Source: Bacillota bacterium
GTDB lineage: Bacteria; Bacillota; Sulfobacillia; RBS10-35; JAJYVN01
Assembly (NCBI GenBank): GCA_021827805.1
Contig: JAKAUG010000392.1
Coordinates: forward strand, 1-10,946
DNA: 10,946 nucleotides
Direction: 5' to 3'
Shown here: positions 1-7,489 of the stretch, in pieces
How positions within the stretch are numbered: position 1 is the stretch's first letter
How the letters are laid out: each line of letters opens with the position of its first letter
Made by a program: the position numbers and the translations under genes
The notes under the pieces: generated by a model
What the model was told of the DNA's origin: nothing
What the model saw: the letters and a program-made list of their open reading frames with translations, nothing else
Database searches by the model: none

Positions 1-3
1 CTT

Positions 4-18
4 CCTGCCACGGGCAGG
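4..18. other. Small hairpin before the nucleoside hydrolase gene
   Basis: CCTGCC and GGCAGG pair across a 3-base loop, and one more T-A pair extends the stem to positions 3-19. It lies about 45 bases before the nucleoside hydrolase start. It could be the end of an upstream transcription unit or part of the leader. There is no T-tract, so it is not called a terminator. Confidence 0.3.
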
Positions 19-62
19 AGCTGCGGCGGCCACCTGGAGAATTGCGGTCGGGGGGCGAGGTC

Positions 63-1031
63 ATGCACCGAATCTGGCTCGATTGCGACACCGGGGTGGA
101 CGACGCCCTGGCCCTGCTGCTGGCTCTGCGGGTCCGCGGTTGCCATGTGGCGGGGATCTCCACCGTGGCCGGCAACTGTCCCCTGGAGCAGGCCACGCGG
201 AACACCCTGGGTCTGCTCGCGCTGGTCGGCTCCACCCGCATCGGTGTCCACCCCGGCGCCGCACGGGCCCTGGACGGCTCCGTGGGCGACGCCCGCCACG
301 TGCACGGCTCCGACGGCCTCGGCGGCATGGCCCACCTGCTGCCGGAGGTGCGCCCGGACCCGCGGCGGGAGCCTGGACACACGGCCCTGGCGCGGGCTCT
401 GCGCAGGCAACCCGGCCAGATCACGGTCGTGGCCACGGGGCCCCTCACGAACCTGGCCCTCCTGGCCCTGACCGACCCCCGGGCCCTGGACCTGGCCAGG
501 GAGCTGGTGATCATGGGCGGGGCCATGCGGGCACCCGGGAATGTGGCCCCCACGGTGGAGTTCAACTTTGGCGCGGATCCGGACGCGGCGCGCCTGGTGC
601 TGCGCGGCCCATGGAACCCTCGCCTCGTGGGGCTGGACGTCACGACCCAGGTACGGGCGGACGCCGCCCTGCGCGAGCGGGTGGCCCAGACCCCGCGCCT
701 CGGCCCGCTGGCGGCGGGTGCTCTGGGAGCCTATGCCACCGCCTACAGTTCCCTCGGCGCCCCCCTGCACGATCCTCTTGCCATGGCGGCCGCCCTGGAC
801 CCCTCGCTCCTTGAGTGGGTGCAACTGCCGGTCGACGTGGAGATCCGGGGTGAGCTGACGCGCGGCGCGCTGGTGGCAGACCTGCGCGTGCTGGAACGTC
901 CAGAGTTGGCCGAGGGCCGTCCCACAGCCAGGATCGCACGCGGTGTGGACGCCCCGCGCGCCCTGACCATGCTGTCCGAGGCCTGGTGCGCCAGGGATCC
1001 GGCGGCGGGCCAGCATCGCCCGCCGACCTGA
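63..1031 (+). CDS. Inosine-uridine-preferring nucleoside hydrolase family protein
   Basis: This cytoplasmic enzyme should cleave the N-glycosidic bond of ribonucleosides to give ribose and a free base, for purine or pyrimidine salvage or catabolism. Over 322 residues the family hallmarks are all visible: the calcium-binding DCDTGVDDA at 7-15 (D9, D13, D14), VAGN at 36-39, HGSDGLGG at 81-88, VATGPLTNLA at 123-132, GNVAPTVEFN at 159-168 and HDP at 236-238. Length is normal for the family. I chose the ATG at 63 because homology begins at once (MHRIWLDCDTG) and a G-rich stretch precedes it; a TTG at 42 would add seven residues. Substrate preference cannot be read from the sequence. It converges with the oxidoreductase gene and shares a terminator hairpin with it, so it is not in an operon with the sugar genes. 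Confidence 0.93.
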   Translation: MHRIWLDCDTGVDDALALLLALRVRGCHVAGISTVAGNCPLEQATRNTLGLLALVGSTRIGVHPGAARALDGSVGDARHVHGSDGLGGMAHLLPEVRPDPRREPGHTALARALRRQPGQITVVATGPLTNLALLALTDPRALDLARELVIMGGAMRAPGNVAPTVEFNFGADPDAARLVLRGPWNPRLVGLDVTTQVRADAALRERVAQTPRLGPLAAGALGAYATAYSSLGAPLHDPLAMAAALDPSLLEWVQLPVDVEIRGELTRGALVADLRVLERPELAEGRPTARIARGVDAPRALTMLSEAWCARDPAAGQHRPPT

Positions 1032-1054
1032 GCGGGGGCCGCCCCCTCAGGTCG
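1024..1054. terminator. Bidirectional hairpin terminator containing both convergent stop codons
   Basis: CGACCTGA (1024-1031) pairs perfectly with TCAGGTCG (1047-1054). Inside it, GGGGG (1034-1038) pairs with CCCCC (1042-1046) around a 3-base loop, leaving a 2-base bulge on the left arm. The left arm holds the TGA of the nucleoside hydrolase and the right arm holds the reverse-strand TGA of the oxidoreductase. The stem is very stable, but there is no clear T-tract on either side. Confidence 0.75.
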
Positions 1055-2153
1055 TGGGGCGCCAGAGGGCCGCGGGGTAGGGCACGTTGGCGACGGCTTC
1101 CAGGGGCAGGCGCTCGACGGCCCCCCGCCCGGCGGAGCGGTAGGCACCAAGCAGCAGTTCCAGCACCGCGCGGCCGTCCTCCCCGGTCTGCCGCGGGGGG
1201 CGGTCCTCGGCGATGGCGCTGACGAAATCCTGCAACTCGTGCGGGTAACCCTGCTGGTGGACTTCCTCGGGGAGGGCGAAGGACCAGCCGCGGGTCGAGC
1301 CCGCCTTCTCCACCGAGTAGCCGTAGCCCGCCTCGCTGTACACAAGGTTGCTCGAGCCCTGCAGCAGGTCCGCGTAGCCCACCCCCCCGGTCCCGTGGAT
1401 CTCGGCCCGGTCGTCCATCCCGCCCGGCTTGGCCCAGGACTCCTCCGCCTGCGCCGTGACGAGTTCGCCGCTCGCGTCGGCGAACGTGACGAGGGCGAGC
1501 GCGTGGTCCTCCCCCTCCGTCCGCTCGCGGTGCATGTGCCGGTCGCAACGGCACAGAACCTCCACGGGCCGGTAGCGGGCACCCAGGACCCAGCGGAACC
1601 AGCCGAAGGCGTGGCAGCCCATGTCCATCAGGGCGCCGCCGCCGGAGCGGCGCACATCCCAAAACCAGGGCGAATGCGGGCCTGAGTGCTTCTCGGCCTG
1701 GCGCAGGTGATAGACCCGCCCGAAGGCCCCCTCGGCGGCCAGCTCCCGCAGCCGCTCATACTTGGGCGCAAAGCAGAGCTGCTCGCCATAGCCGAGCCAC
1801 ACCCCGGCCGCCCTCGCCGCGGCAATCATCGCGTCGGCCTCCTCCAGGGTCAGGGCCATGGGCTTCTCGACCAGCACGTGCTTGCGCGCGGCGATGGCCT
1901 CCATCGCCACATTGGCGTGCAGGTCGTTGGGGACCAGCACCAGGACGGCGTCCACGTCCTGGGCCTGGACCAGCGATCGCCAGTCCCGATCCCAGGCCGG
2001 GATCCCGTGCGCCTGGGCGAAGGCGGCGCCATGCTCTGGATCGCGTGAGGCCACACGGGTCACGCGCACCCCCCGCACCTCGCGCAGGGCCTGCAGGTGC
2101 ACCCCCGCCACGAAGCCTGACCCGACGAGACCCAGACGCACCTCCCGAGCCAT
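1047..2153 (-). CDS. Gfo/Idh/MocA family NAD(P)-dependent oxidoreductase
   Basis: This is a cytoplasmic dehydrogenase of the glucose-fructose oxidoreductase / inositol dehydrogenase / MocA family, expected to oxidise or reduce a hydroxyl of a sugar, inositol or sugar derivative with NAD(P). Over 368 residues it shows the Rossmann motif GSGFVAGVH (11-19), PNDLH at 75-79, the family signature EKP at 96-98 (its lysine is usually catalytic), and GGGALMDMGCH at 171-181 with the conserved Asp177 and His181. The C-terminal alpha/beta domain follows. The start is secure: GAGGAGGT lies 5 bases before the ATG. The gene follows the TIM-barrel gene by 28 bases on the same strand, a pairing common in sugar and inositol catabolism. 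The exact substrate is unknown. Confidence 0.93.
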   Translation of the reverse strand: MAREVRLGLVGSGFVAGVHLQALREVRGVRVTRVASRDPEHGAAFAQAHGIPAWDRDWRSLVQAQDVDAVLVLVPNDLHANVAMEAIAARKHVLVEKPMALTLEEADAMIAAARAAGVWLGYGEQLCFAPKYERLRELAAEGAFGRVYHLRQAEKHSGPHSPWFWDVRRSGGGALMDMGCHAFGWFRWVLGARYRPVEVLCRCDRHMHRERTEGEDHALALVTFADASGELVTAQAEESWAKPGGMDDRAEIHGTGGVGYADLLQGSSNLVYSEAGYGYSVEKAGSTRGWSFALPEEVHQQGYPHELQDFVSAIAEDRPPRQTGEDGRAVLELLLGAYRSAGRGAVERLPLEAVANVPYPAALWRPTT

Positions 2154-2181
2154 GCCGCACCTCCTCGAACCGGGCCGGGCC

Positions 2182-2943
2182 CTAGGCCCAGCCCTGTCTC
2201 CGCGCCCGGATCAGGATGCGTTCTCCCGCGGCCTGGCACAGGCGCGCCGCCGCCATGGGCTCCGCGACACCCGCGGGCGCACCGATGAGCAGCGCGCCTC
2301 GATACTCCAGGCCATGCAGGGCCCCCAGCCAGCCGACCAGGTCCAGCGCGCCCTCGCCGGGCAGCTGGGGCGTCCCATCCGCGGCGCGATCACGCAGGCG
2401 GCAGCCCAGTGGTAGATCGGCCAGGGGCCTGAGGTCCTCGCCGCACCACCGGGCGCTGTCCGCCACCACACCCACGCCCTGCGGGGCCACCTCGCGCGCC
2501 AGGGCCGCCGCCTCCGCCGGGCCAAGGCTCCCTTCCGACTCAAGCAGGAGCCGCACCCCCAGGGGTGCCGTCGCAGCCGCCACAGCCCTCAGGCGGTCCC
2601 GGCTCGGCAAGGGCCCGGCGGGCAGCCGGATCACGGCCGCCCCGTCACCGGCCCCAAACGCGGCCATGCCGCGCAGCACACGCAACAGCTCGTCCAGGCG
2701 CCGCACCTCTTGATCAAACGCCGCCGCCGCGCCCCCCAGGTCAACATCCAACTCGACGGCCGTCAGCACAAGCCCGACGTCCGCCAATAGCTGCGCCAGC
2801 CGCCTTCCCCCGCGTCGGCGCGCCAGGGCCTCCAGTTCCGCGCGCGGCGCGGAGAGCCCCCCGAGGCGCGACCCGGCGGCGGCGTCCACCAGCTGCTGCA
2901 GGTCCACATGCTGCAGGCCGTGATGATCCAAAGCCAGAAACAT
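2182..2943 (-). CDS. Xylose isomerase-like TIM barrel (sugar phosphate isomerase/epimerase family), degenerate metal site
   Basis: The fold is inferred from the C-terminal half: GVRLLLESEG (129-138), GVGVVADSARW (156-166), GCRLRDR (180-186), PGEGALDLVGWLGALHG (195-211) and YRGALLIG (214-221). These line up by eye with the usual pattern of the AP-endonuclease-2/xylose isomerase-like family. Two of the four usual metal ligands appear kept (E135, D162), while the histidine before the Lys/Arg-Asp (here R182) and the last glutamate (here G221) look lost. It may therefore be a non-catalytic or altered isomerase. At 253 residues it is slightly short. The start at 2943 is chosen because MFLALDHHG makes the first strand; an ATG at 3030 would add 29 unconvincing residues. 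It probably forms a two-gene operon with the downstream oxidoreductase. Confidence 0.72.
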   Translation of the reverse strand: MFLALDHHGLQHVDLQQLVDAAAGSRLGGLSAPRAELEALARRRGGRRLAQLLADVGLVLTAVELDVDLGGAAAAFDQEVRRLDELLRVLRGMAAFGAGDGAAVIRLPAGPLPSRDRLRAVAAATAPLGVRLLLESEGSLGPAEAAALAREVAPQGVGVVADSARWCGEDLRPLADLPLGCRLRDRAADGTPQLPGEGALDLVGWLGALHGLEYRGALLIGAPAGVAEPMAAARLCQAAGERILIRARRQGWA

Positions 2944-2949
2944 GCCATC

Positions 2950-2962
2950 CCACCCGTGGTGG
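2950..2962. other. Inverted repeat just before the TIM-barrel gene
   Basis: CCACC and GGTGG pair around a CGT loop, 7-19 bases before the minus-strand ATG at 2943. It covers the position where the ribosome binding site should be and could mask it, or could be a short operator half-site. It is too short to be sure of either. Confidence 0.25.
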
Positions 2963-3029
2963 TGCTTCCACGGCGCGAGGGCCGGTCCTGCGCCCACACG
3001 GTCTTCCAGGGTGTGGCAGCCGCTTCCCA

Positions 3030-3038
3030 TGGTAGAAT
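3030..3038 (+). promoter_or_regulatory. Candidate extended -10 promoter for the glycosidase-methylase pair
   Basis: TGGTAGAAT matches an extended -10 element (TG, one base, then TAGAAT), one of the few AT-rich spots in the divergent gap 2944-3212. No good -35 lies at normal spacing. It would start a transcript near 3045 with a leader of about 168 bases before the glycosidase ATG. Confidence 0.35.
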
Positions 3039-3172
3039 CACGCCCTGACGACCGGCTGAGACCGCCTCGTGTTGCCGCATCCCCGCGGGCGCGCGCGCCG
3101 CGGAGCGTGGCCGGGGCGCATGCCGGCGATCATCCACGCCGAGGGGGGAAGCCCGGCGGTCCGATGGCGGCA

Positions 3173-3187
3173 GTCCGGACTCCGGAC
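3173..3187 (+). other. Hairpin in the leader of the glycosidase gene
   Basis: GTCCGG and CCGGAC form a perfect 6-bp stem with an ACT loop, 25 bases before the chosen glycosidase start. GTCCTGGAC follows at 3191-3199 and offers an alternative pairing partner. It could be an attenuator or a dyad for a regulator. There is no evidence beyond the symmetry. Confidence 0.3.
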
Positions 3188-3212
3188 AACGTCCTGGACC
3201 GGGGCAGCGCTC

Positions 3213-4799
3213 ATGAGTGTCAGCGAGGGTTCGGTCCGCGGCGCATACTTCTCCCGCACAACCTACCAGGGAGGGCCCCTGCCGGATTGGGTCCAACTGC
3301 GGCAGAAGCTCCCGCGGCCACTCTGGCCCCTGGACCCGGCCCTGGAGGACACGTACTGGCTGGCATGGGAGACGGCCGTGGCCAACCTGCGCCGTCCCGC
3401 TGCCGGCCAGGCCCTGGTCGTGAACTACCTGGACAGCTGTGTCGAGGGCCGGCTCCGCTTGGCAGACACGGCATGGGCGACCATGTTCACGAATCTGGCC
3501 CACGGCCTGGTGCCCGGTGTGGAGATGCTGGACAACTTCTACCATGCCCAGCACCCGGATGGGGAGATATGCCAGGACCTGGAACCGAACGGCGAAGACC
3601 ACGGCCCCTGGGTGAACCGCGAAGGGCGCCCGTTGTTCAGCCGGCGCAGTGGACGGGCCGTGCCGCTCGGGCGGGAGGCGCCGGTGCCCGCGCTGACCCT
3701 GGACGGGCTGAACCAGCCCCTGGCCGCATGGGCGGAGCGCGAGAGCTATCGGCAGACCGGGGACGCGTCGCGCGTGGCCGAGGTCTGGGAGCCCCTCTGG
3801 CACCAGCACCGCTCCATGGGCGAACTGTTGCGCCACGCCTCCGGGCTGATCGTGGCGGACTGGGCCGCCATGGAGAACAGCCCCCGCAACCCCGGGCTGT
3901 GCTGCGGCGTGGACGCCTCCAGCCAGCATGTGCTGTCCGCGCGCTGCCTGGCGGAACTGGCCCCGGTGGCGGCCCGCCAGGCGGAGGCCGCGGGCCAGGG
4001 ACGGCGAGGGCTCGAACTGCGCCAGCAGGGGCTCGAGCTCGCGCGTGAAGCGGACGAACTGTCCGAGCGCATCCGGGCGCTGATGTGGGACGAGCAGGCG
4101 GGCTGGTTCTTCGACCTGCGCGCGGACGGCACCCGGCTGCCTGTGCCGACGATCGCCGCCGCCTGGACCCTGGTGGCGGGCGTGGCGAGCCCCGAGCAGG
4201 CCGCCCGCCTGGCAAACTGGCTGGAGGATCCGCGCGGCCTTGGCACACCCGCCGGGCCCGCCACGCTGGCCACCGCCTGGGAGGGGTTCGACCACCGCGG
4301 CGGCTTCTACCGCGGCGCGGTCTGGCCCACCCTGGTGCTGATGGTGTTGCGGGGCCTGCGCCGCTATGGCTACGGCGACCTGGCCCACCGCCTGGCGCTG
4401 GGGCACCTGGGTGCCCTGGCGCGCGTGATGGCGCGGACCGGGCAGATCTGGGAGAACTACGCCCCCAGCGGTGACGCGCCCGGGCGGCCGGCCCGGCCCG
4501 CGTTCGTTGGGCAGAGCGGCGTCGGGCCCATCACCATCCTGCTCGAGTTCGTTCTGGGGCTGTGGGCGAATGCGCCGCTGCGCCAACTGACCTGGGAGGT
4601 GCGCACGCAGGCCTTCGGGGGCTGCGAGCGCTACCGGCTGGGGGGCACCCGCGTGCAGATCCAGGCCCCGTCCCGCCCCTCGCTCGCCGACCCCCTGTGT
4701 GTCACCGTGGAGAGCGATCAGCCGATTCAGTTGCTGCTCAGCACCGGGGGTCGGCAGGCCACCTTCCGCGTGACTGGCCGCCAGGAGGTCGTGCTGTAG
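3213..4799 (+). CDS. GH63/MGH1-like (trehalase-type) alpha-glycosidase
   Basis: This is a 528-residue (alpha/alpha)6-barrel glycosidase of the GH63 / mannosylglycerate-hydrolase-like group, expected to act on a short alpha-linked glucoside or glycerate glycoside. Supporting stretches are AMENSPRNP (219-227, where relatives have a D-N-S-P-R motif), GGFYRGAVWP (363-372), IWENYAPSG (412-420, E414) and the following FVGQSGVGPITILLEF, all typical of the barrel's second half; a short beta-rich tail ends the protein. No signal peptide is visible, so it is probably cytoplasmic and needs an imported substrate. Two usual acidic positions differ: Glu221 for Asp in the N-S-P-R motif, and alanine where relatives often have KPDFVGW. 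The start is uncertain: the ATG at 3213 fits family N-termini but has a weak ribosome binding site; 3120 and 3069 are in-frame alternatives. Confidence 0.82.
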   Translation: MSVSEGSVRGAYFSRTTYQGGPLPDWVQLRQKLPRPLWPLDPALEDTYWLAWETAVANLRRPAAGQALVVNYLDSCVEGRLRLADTAWATMFTNLAHGLVPGVEMLDNFYHAQHPDGEICQDLEPNGEDHGPWVNREGRPLFSRRSGRAVPLGREAPVPALTLDGLNQPLAAWAERESYRQTGDASRVAEVWEPLWHQHRSMGELLRHASGLIVADWAAMENSPRNPGLCCGVDASSQHVLSARCLAELAPVAARQAEAAGQGRRGLELRQQGLELAREADELSERIRALMWDEQAGWFFDLRADGTRLPVPTIAAAWTLVAGVASPEQAARLANWLEDPRGLGTPAGPATLATAWEGFDHRGGFYRGAVWPTLVLMVLRGLRRYGYGDLAHRLALGHLGALARVMARTGQIWENYAPSGDAPGRPARPAFVGQSGVGPITILLEFVLGLWANAPLRQLTWEVRTQAFGGCERYRLGGTRVQIQAPSRPSLADPLCVTVESDQPIQLLLSTGGRQATFRVTGRQEVVL

Positions 4800-7445
4800 A
4801 TGCCGACAGCTCGGGTGCCGCGCCTCATTGAGGTCGCATTCCCCGCGCACGAGGTGGGCGTGGCCGCCCGGCGTGAGAAGTCCCTCCGCCACGGACACCC
4901 GGCAACCCTGCACACCTGGTGGTCACGCAAGCCGCTGGGGGCCGCGCGCGCCGTGGTGCTCGCCTCGCTCTGGCCGGATCCGGCCCACCCCGACTGCCCC
5001 GCGGCCTTCCGCGAGGAGGTGGCCGCCTGCCTGCTGCCAGGCCAGGAGCCGGATCCGACTGCCCTGCGGCAGGCGGCCTCGGACTTTCTGGCCGGGTTCG
5101 CCCCCTGGGAGCGCTCGCGCTCCCGTTGGCACCAGGAGACCGCCCGGCGGCTCGTGGTGGCCGCAACCCGCGGGGGGCGGGAAGCACCCCTGGTCGTGGA
5201 CCCCTTTGCCGGGGGCGGTTCGATCCCCCTGGAAGCGCGCCGCGTGGGCGCGTCGGTCTTCGCCTCGGACCTCAACCCCGTTGCCGTCCTGCTCTGCCGC
5301 ACCCTGCTCCAGGAGATCCCCGCCGCCGGCCCGGGGCTGGGGCGCCTGATCCGCCAGGCCGGCGCCGACCTCCTGACCGCGGCGGGTCAAGCCCTGGGCG
5401 ATCTCTATCCACGGGATGGCGCCGACGATCAACCCCTGACCTATCTCTGGGCCCGCACGGCCCGCTGCCCGGACTGCGGCGTCTGCTTCCCCCTGCTGAG
5501 CAAGTTGGTGCTGGAGGACACGCCCAGGCGGCGCGTGGGCCTGCTCCTGCGTCCAGAGCCGCCTGGCCTCGGGATCCACGTCGTTCCGCTGGAGCAGGCC
5601 GGTCCGGCACCGACCGTGCGTCGCAGCGAGGCCACCTGCCCCTGCTGCGGTCGGCGCCTCGGGTCCGCCGAGGTGCGGCGCCAGCTGGCCGCGCGCCGAG
5701 GGGGCGCCGCGGATGCGCAACTGCTGGCGGTCGTCACGGCGACGGCCGGGGGACGCAGGTATCGGGAGGCCACCGCGCTCGATCGGGAGGGGGCCGCGCG
5801 TGCCGCCCAGGCCCTCACGCACCTCAAGGCAAGCGATCCGGGCGCCGTGCCCGACGAACAGCTCCCGGCGGCGGGGACGCTGGGCTTCTCGGTGCGCGGC
5901 TTCGGCCTGGAGCGCTGGGGAGACCTGTTCCTCCCCCGCCAGGCTCTGGCCCTCGCCACCCTCGCGCGGCTCGTGCGCGGTGCCGAGGAGCACCTTCTCC
6001 AGGAGGGCGCGGCCGTGGCGGCGGCCCACGCCGCCGCCACCTGCCTGGCTCTGGCGGTGGACCGGCAGGCCGACTACTCGAGTTCGCTCTGCCGCTGGCA
6101 CACCACACGTGCCCTGGTGAACAACACCTTCGGCCGGCAGGCCATCTCCATGGTCTGGGACTTCGCCGAGAGCCACCCCCTGGCCGCGGGATCGGGATCG
6201 CTGGCCGGGGCCATCTCCTGGATCGCGGAGGTCTGCGAGGCCCTGGAGGGCTCCCCGGGCGCCTCCACCCAGGTCCGGGCCGTCTCGGCCACTGCCCTGC
6301 CCCTGGAAACGGGCTCGGCGCAGGCCGTGGTCACCGATCCGCCCCACTACGACGCGGTCCCCTACGCGGACATCTCGGAGTTCTTCTACGTCTGGCTGCG
6401 GCGCTCGGCACGCGGGCTGCACCCGGACCTCCTGGACGAGCCGCTGGTGCCCAGGGACCGCGAGTGCGTACCAAGTCGGTCGGGGGGCCGGGGTGGGGCC
6501 CACTTCGAACAGATCCTGGCCGAGTCCCTGGGCGAGATCCGCCGCGTGCTGGACCCCCAGGGGGTGGCGGTGGTGATCTTCGCCCAGCGCTCCCAGGCCG
6601 GGTGGGTTGCCGCTGGCCGCGCCCTGTCCGCCGCCGGCCTGATGGTCACCGCCAGCTGGCCGGTGGCCACCGAGATGGGGGGCCGGCTGCGCGCGCGCAA
6701 CTCCGCCGTGCTCACCACGACCATGCATCTGGTGTGCCGGCCCCGGGAGGGGCAGGCCGCCCCGGCGACGGAGGTGCACGCCGAGATCGCCCTGCGCGTC
6801 CAGGAGCGCTTGGCCCTGGCCTCGGGCGGTGCCCTCGGCGGCCTCGACGCCCAGGCTGTGGCCTGGGCCGCCGCCCTGGAGGCGTACACGCCCCACGGCG
6901 CGGTCCCCGGTCTTGGCCTTGACGAGGCCCTCGAGCACGCCTCAAGGGTGCTGGCCACCCTCGTCTCCGGCCCCCTGCTCTCTGGAGGCCTGGATCCGGC
7001 CGCGCTCCTGGCGGTGCGTTGGGCGGAAGGCGCCGACAACGGCCGTCTGCCACGGGAGCGGGCCCTGGAGCTGGCCGCGGAGTGCGGCGCCGCACTGCCT
7101 GATCTGGTGGCCGCGGGATCCTGGCGCGTGCTGGAGGACGGTCGCCTGACCCCCGCGCCGGCACTGGAGCACGCGCTCCGGCTCGGATCGGAGCCGGGAT
7201 CCTCATCGCTCGACCGCCTGCACCAGGCCATGTCCGCCCTGGCCCAAGGGGGAACGGCGGGAATGGGCGGCTTTCTCGCCGACATCAGCGCGGACGACGG
7301 CCTGTGGGCCCTGGGGCAGGCTCTGCTGGCGCAGAGGTCCCTGGCGCCCGACGAGCAGCGCCTGCTGGCCGTGGTGCTGGGGCGGCGTGCCGAAGCTGGC
7401 CGCGGCCGGGGATGGGTTCAGAGGCTGGCCCCTCCAGGCGGGTGA
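4800..7445 (+). CDS. DUF1156-domain adenine-specific DNA methylase (COG1743-like)
   Basis: This 881-residue protein is expected to methylate DNA (adenine amino group) using S-adenosylmethionine. The N-terminus (RLIEVAFPAHEVG, then REKSLRHGHPATLHTWWSRK) is the DUF1156 signature. The SAM motif DPFAGGGSIPLEA lies at 134-146, followed by ASDLNP. A zinc ribbon is formed by C223/C226 and C280/C283. The amino-methylase motif IV reads TDPPHYDAVPYADISEFFYVW from residue 512; the usual aromatic residue of DPPY is His516. The last 230 residues are a less-conserved helical region. The ATG directly follows the glycosidase stop (TAG-ATG), with AGGAGGT at 4783-4789, so the two are translationally coupled. 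No restriction enzyme, DUF499 ATPase or helicase partner lies beside it. The family is well supported; activity is not certain. Confidence 0.92.
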   Translation: MPTARVPRLIEVAFPAHEVGVAARREKSLRHGHPATLHTWWSRKPLGAARAVVLASLWPDPAHPDCPAAFREEVAACLLPGQEPDPTALRQAASDFLAGFAPWERSRSRWHQETARRLVVAATRGGREAPLVVDPFAGGGSIPLEARRVGASVFASDLNPVAVLLCRTLLQEIPAAGPGLGRLIRQAGADLLTAAGQALGDLYPRDGADDQPLTYLWARTARCPDCGVCFPLLSKLVLEDTPRRRVGLLLRPEPPGLGIHVVPLEQAGPAPTVRRSEATCPCCGRRLGSAEVRRQLAARRGGAADAQLLAVVTATAGGRRYREATALDREGAARAAQALTHLKASDPGAVPDEQLPAAGTLGFSVRGFGLERWGDLFLPRQALALATLARLVRGAEEHLLQEGAAVAAAHAAATCLALAVDRQADYSSSLCRWHTTRALVNNTFGRQAISMVWDFAESHPLAAGSGSLAGAISWIAEVCEALEGSPGASTQVRAVSATALPLETGSAQAVVTDPPHYDAVPYADISEFFYVWLRRSARGLHPDLLDEPLVPRDRECVPSRSGGRGGAHFEQILAESLGEIRRVLDPQGVAVVIFAQRSQAGWVAAGRALSAAGLMVTASWPVATEMGGRLRARNSAVLTTTMHLVCRPREGQAAPATEVHAEIALRVQERLALASGGALGGLDAQAVAWAAALEAYTPHGAVPGLGLDEALEHASRVLATLVSGPLLSGGLDPAALLAVRWAEGADNGRLPRERALELAAECGAALPDLVAAGSWRVLEDGRLTPAPALEHALRLGSEPGSSSLDRLHQAMSALAQGGTAGMGGFLADISADDGLWALGQALLAQRSLAPDEQRLLAVVLGRRAEAGRGRGWVQRLAPPGG

Positions 7446-7489
7446 CTCGGCCAGCGTGTGGAGAACGGCTGCCTCCTGAGGGCCAGCCC

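Noticed and set aside
3140..3200. Cobalamin-riboswitch-like stretch (GGGGAAGCCCGG followed by TCCGG)
   Set aside because: The GCCACTG and B12-box parts are missing and spacing does not fit; the likeness is probably chance.
2763..4913. 716-residue open frame on the minus strand across the glycosidase gene
   Set aside because: It is antisense to a gene with clear family motifs, its translation is low-complexity (Gly, Arg, Gln, His, Pro) and has no motif; such long frames are expected at this GC content.
4923..6938. 671-residue minus-strand open frame (and a 667-residue plus-strand frame) across the methylase gene
   Set aside because: Both overlap the DUF1156 gene, whose motifs fix the real frame; composition is typical of GC-rich shadow frames.
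4800..7445. Calling a complete restriction-modification or BREX/DISARM-like defence system
   Set aside because: Only a methylase is present; no nuclease, helicase, ATPase or PglZ-type gene is in the window.
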